Source: Haematococcus lacustris (taxonomy: Eukaryota; Chlorophyta; Chlorophyceae; Chlamydomonadales; Haematococcaceae). Taken from it: a DNA stretch of 64,000 nt. A model generated the notes under the pieces. It had not been told where the DNA came from, did not search any database, and saw nothing but the letters and a program-made list of their open reading frames with translations. The stretch is taken from NCBI GenBank assembly GCA_030144725.1, contig JASKMD010000008.1, forward strand, positions 21,081,593 to 21,145,592, in the 5' to 3' direction. Made by a program: the position numbers and the translations under genes. The first letter of the stretch is position 1; the number at the start of each line of letters is the position of its first letter. Below are positions 61,601-64,000 of the stretch, piece after piece.

Positions 61601-64000
61601 GGGCAGGGCTGGCCTGCCCTGCTGCTGCTGCTGCCTCCCAGGTGAGGGCAGGGGCAGGGCTGGCCTGCCCTCCTGCTGCTGCTGCCCCCCAGGTGAGGGC
61701 AGGGGCAGGGCTGGCCTGCCCTCCTGCTACTGGCCCCCTGATGAGGGCAGGGGCAGGGCTGGCTTGCCCTCCTGCTGATGGCCACCAGGTGAGGGCAGGG
61801 CTGGCCTGCCCCCCTGCTGCTGCTGGCCCCAGGGGGAGGGCAGGGCTGGCCTGCCCTGCTGCTGCTGGCCCCCAGGTGAGGGCAGGGGCAGGGCTGGCTT
61901 GCCCTCCTGCTGCTGCTGCCCCCCAGGTGAGGGCAGGGGCAGGGCTGGCCTGCCCTGCTGCTGCTGCTGCCCCCCTGGCGAAGGCAGGGGCAGGGCTGGC
62001 CTGCCCTCCTGCTGCTGGCCCCCAGGTGAGGGCAGGGCTGGCCTGCCCTGCTGCTGCTGCTGCCCCCCAGGTGAGGGCAGGGGCAGGGCTGGCCTGCCCT
62101 CCTGCTGCCCCCCTGGCATCCAAGCGAGATAAGGCAGCTGTCAGGGCAGGGGTTGCGAGCTGCAAGTTATACATGTCACGCATCCACTCATCAAATGCCT
62201 TTGGCTTTCTGGCTGATAACTGCCCTCCTCGGTACAGCTCAGCTGCCTTGTCCCGATGCTGGTGATAGCTGGGCAGGCTGTGGAGGTGAGTGCAGACCAT
62301 GTGGCGGGAGCTGATGCTGGGAGCATGCATGTCTAGCCAGATGCAGTCCTGGCAAAGCAAGGTGACGAATGCCTCAAAGACTGCCAGCAAGGCTTTGAAG
62401 CAGGCACGGCTGTCTGCCGTCTGGCTGCTGCCTGTAGAGCAGGCTTCTCGCAATGCAGGGAGGATGGGGAAGAGGTGGGGCCCAGCCTCGAACCTGAGCC
62501 ACACAAGAGGCAGTGGGATCTCGAACCTGGCAAGGCAGGCAGGCAACCAGGCAGACGGGCAAACAGAGATGAGCTTCCAGCACCATTTGCAACAAGCTAC
62601 AGGCCTCTATGCACAGGCCTCTATGCACAAGCCTCACCTCTCCGCGTAGAACGTGGTAAGCCACTTGACATGATCTGACTCCCAACCGCACATGGCCAGG
62701 AGGGGCCCCATGAGAGAGTCATGGAGGTAGTGCTGCTCTGCGACATCCTTGGACCACCCACAGTTCTTCTTTATGTCCCCTTGCTGCACCCTGTACATGC
62801 ACATACACACACAAACAGTTAGGTGTGGTGCATTTGGCTGGGCTGGGGCTGGCCTGCCCTGCTGCTGCTGCTGCTTCACTCACCCAGACTTGGCCATCTC
62901 CACGGGCGCGCCTTTGCGAGGGGCATGTGTAGTGCTCGCCACATCCACGCCGTTGCTCACAAACAGTTGGTCCATCTTCTCATACATGGAGTCGTACTGG
63001 ATGGACTGCAGTGGGTTTCTGCCAGAGAACAAGGGTAGCTGCGTGAATTGCAGGTGGTCATCCAGGTGCAGAGTCTCCTTCTTTACTGTGAATCTGCTGT
63101 ACGTATACATCGCCATAGCATGAGCAGGGCAGCAGGAGATACTGCTGGCCCGGACGAAGGAGAGATGATCCACACAGCCCGCCTGCAGGAGCAGGGGGCA
63201 GGGGCTGCTGGGGCAGGGGCTGGGGCAGGGGCCCAGGCAGGGTCAGGGGCTGCTGGGGCAGGGGCTGGGGCAGGGGCAGGCAGCTCACCACAGTTGTCTT
63301 GCCAGCTGTGTAGCTGATGTCAAACTTCAAGCACTGGCAGGGGCCAATACTGTCTTGTTCTTCAACTGTCATGCCTTGCAGTAGGCACTGCCTGACACTG
63401 TCACCCCTGGCTGCATTGACCCACAAGACTGATATCAAAGCCCTGCAGAGAGACGGAGTGGTGATGCTCAAAGTGCTGCAGGTGACATGCTGACATGCTG
63501 ACAGGCCTCACCTGAGCATGGCTTTCTCGTCATTGACTGCTGGCAGGGTTGCATGCATGACTTTCGCCACGTCGGCTTTAGTCAGGATTGCTGACTTCTT
63601 GCCCCCATTGATGAAGTGTCCAGGGACACTGCAAGGCATGTGTAGAAGGCTAGGGACAGGGGGTTGAAAGATGCATGCAAACATCATAGCTCACCTCTGC
63701 TTGTCGTGGTTTGCAATTTGCCTCCAGGCAGTGGTGTACGCTCGGCTGTATGCTGCACATTGTGTGATGTCCACACTGGAGGTGAAGCCAACCTTCGCAT
63801 TAGCATTCTGGTACTGCTGCTGCAGGCCTGCATGGAATTGCTTGAAGGCTGACTGCTTCTGCAAGCACAGCATTACCAGTTCATCAGTAAGCACATCAAC
63901 TCAGCAAGCACTTCAAGTTGTGGAGCAAACTTACGATGTGCGGCTCCTTCTCGAGCTGAAGCATCTCTGCTTGCTCCTGGGCGGCGCGGCTGGGCAGGCG
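58632..64000 (-). CDS. Crypton-like tyrosine recombinase with giant repeat-rich C-terminal region (5' end outside window)
   Basis: The minus-strand exons are 64000-63935, 63858-63695, 63628-63512, 63442-63289, 63182-62884, 62790-62638 and 62526-58632; all phases agree (about 1615 residues here). The recombinase part has an Arg box (NAARGDSVRQCLLQGM), the HxxR motif in ASTTHAPRKGAPVEMAKSG and a Tyr in WSKDVAEQHYLHD, followed by MCGWESDHVKWL. This order fits DUF3504/Crypton tyrosine recombinases. Then come a conserved helical segment, (PAPALTWGAAAAGGQAS)-type repeats and a short block WYLRTRFPNISRSV...WSGLFRWLQREKN. About fifty AAAAGQQHLE repeats and a unique C-terminus (FVCMSAACNKAKPPG, ending RQPTFI) complete it. 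Such enzymes cut and join DNA for element movement. Introns within the repeat-bearing exon cannot be excluded. Confidence 0.55.
59225..60735. repeat. 30-bp in-frame tandem repeat, about 50 units, 330-bp higher order
   Basis: The unit TGCTGGCCTGCAGCTGCAGC plus CTCCAGGTGC encodes ten residues on the minus strand (HLEAAAAGQQ or HQQ/QLQ variants). The rare variant CTGCAGCTGT recurs at 59391, 59721, 60051, 60381 and 60681: 330-bp spacing three times, then 300. Because 30 is divisible by three and no stop occurs, several frames on both strands stay open. Confidence 0.97.
61125..62125. repeat. In-frame Gly/Gln/Ala/Pro-coding minisatellite
   Basis: About twenty variable units (roughly 39-57 bp) share GCAGGGCTGGCCTGCCC and CCCAGGTGAGGGCAGG, encoding GQASPAP plus ALTWG or LGP and an Ala run on the minus strand. 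Length differences between units are multiples of three. A block of about 480 bp is duplicated (61266-61500 with 61596-61830 the clearest parts). Confidence 0.9.

Noticed and set aside
1..64000. tRNA, rRNA, riboswitches, bacterial-type promoters
   Set aside because: I looked for cloverleaf-like and rRNA-like stretches and saw none; the gene style is eukaryotic nuclear.

Overview
The window looks like nuclear DNA of a chlorophycean (volvocalean-type) green alga. The DNA is GC-rich. The host genes carry many short GT-AG introns, TGTAA polyadenylation signals, Ala/Gln/Ser-rich low-complexity insertions and CAG/CTG and C-rich microsatellites. Haematococcus-like algae fit this style, but the sequence alone does not prove the genus. 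There are no operons, no bacterial signals, and I saw no tRNA or rRNA.
Host genes: (1) 25-3965 (+) is the C-terminal part of a BRUTUS/HRZ-type hemerythrin-CHY-RING E3 ligase. (2) 4964-6464 (+) is a bHLH factor whose basic region matches plant subgroup IVc (ILR3/bHLH104/bHLH115). In plants these proteins are targets of BRUTUS, so an iron-sensing ligase and its probable substrate class lie side by side. (3) 28496-35916 (+) is a complete 23-exon ABCC/MRP transporter. A roughly 1.5 kb copy of its 5' end lies 17,930 bp upstream and runs into a 500-N scaffold gap.
Mobile DNA dominates the rest. At least ten pieces of a Fanzor-like (eukaryotic TnpB) family are scattered from 4.5 to 46 kb. They include one nearly full-length but mutated gene (43.3-46.0 kb), an internally deleted derivative (16.3 kb), and a conserved 3' non-coding segment with a small stem-loop that is a candidate guide RNA/right end. 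A very large imperfect inverted repeat (left arm about 16.1-26.5 kb, right arm about 37.7-46.5 kb) brackets the ABCC gene and carries a five-exon leucine-rich gene fragment. The left arm was later hit by a 3.8 kb foldback element (perfect 8-bp target duplication) and an 866-bp hAT-type MITE.
From 46.5 to 54.8 kb a chromodomain Ty3/gypsy polyprotein is interrupted twice, each time precisely between two codons. One insertion is a 3.4 kb CACTA-like non-autonomous element full of dyad motifs, the other a 2.2 kb element encoding a truncated HARBI1-like transposase. Both have 2-bp target duplications and related termini. A 577-bp MITE of the second family sits in a palindromic GACCCTG array at 57-58 kb. 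The right edge (58.6-64.0 kb, minus strand) is a gene for a Crypton-like tyrosine recombinase with huge in-frame tandem repeats in its C-terminal half.
Exon boundaries were placed by eye from reading-frame phase, splice consensus and family conservation. Functions are inferred from motifs only.
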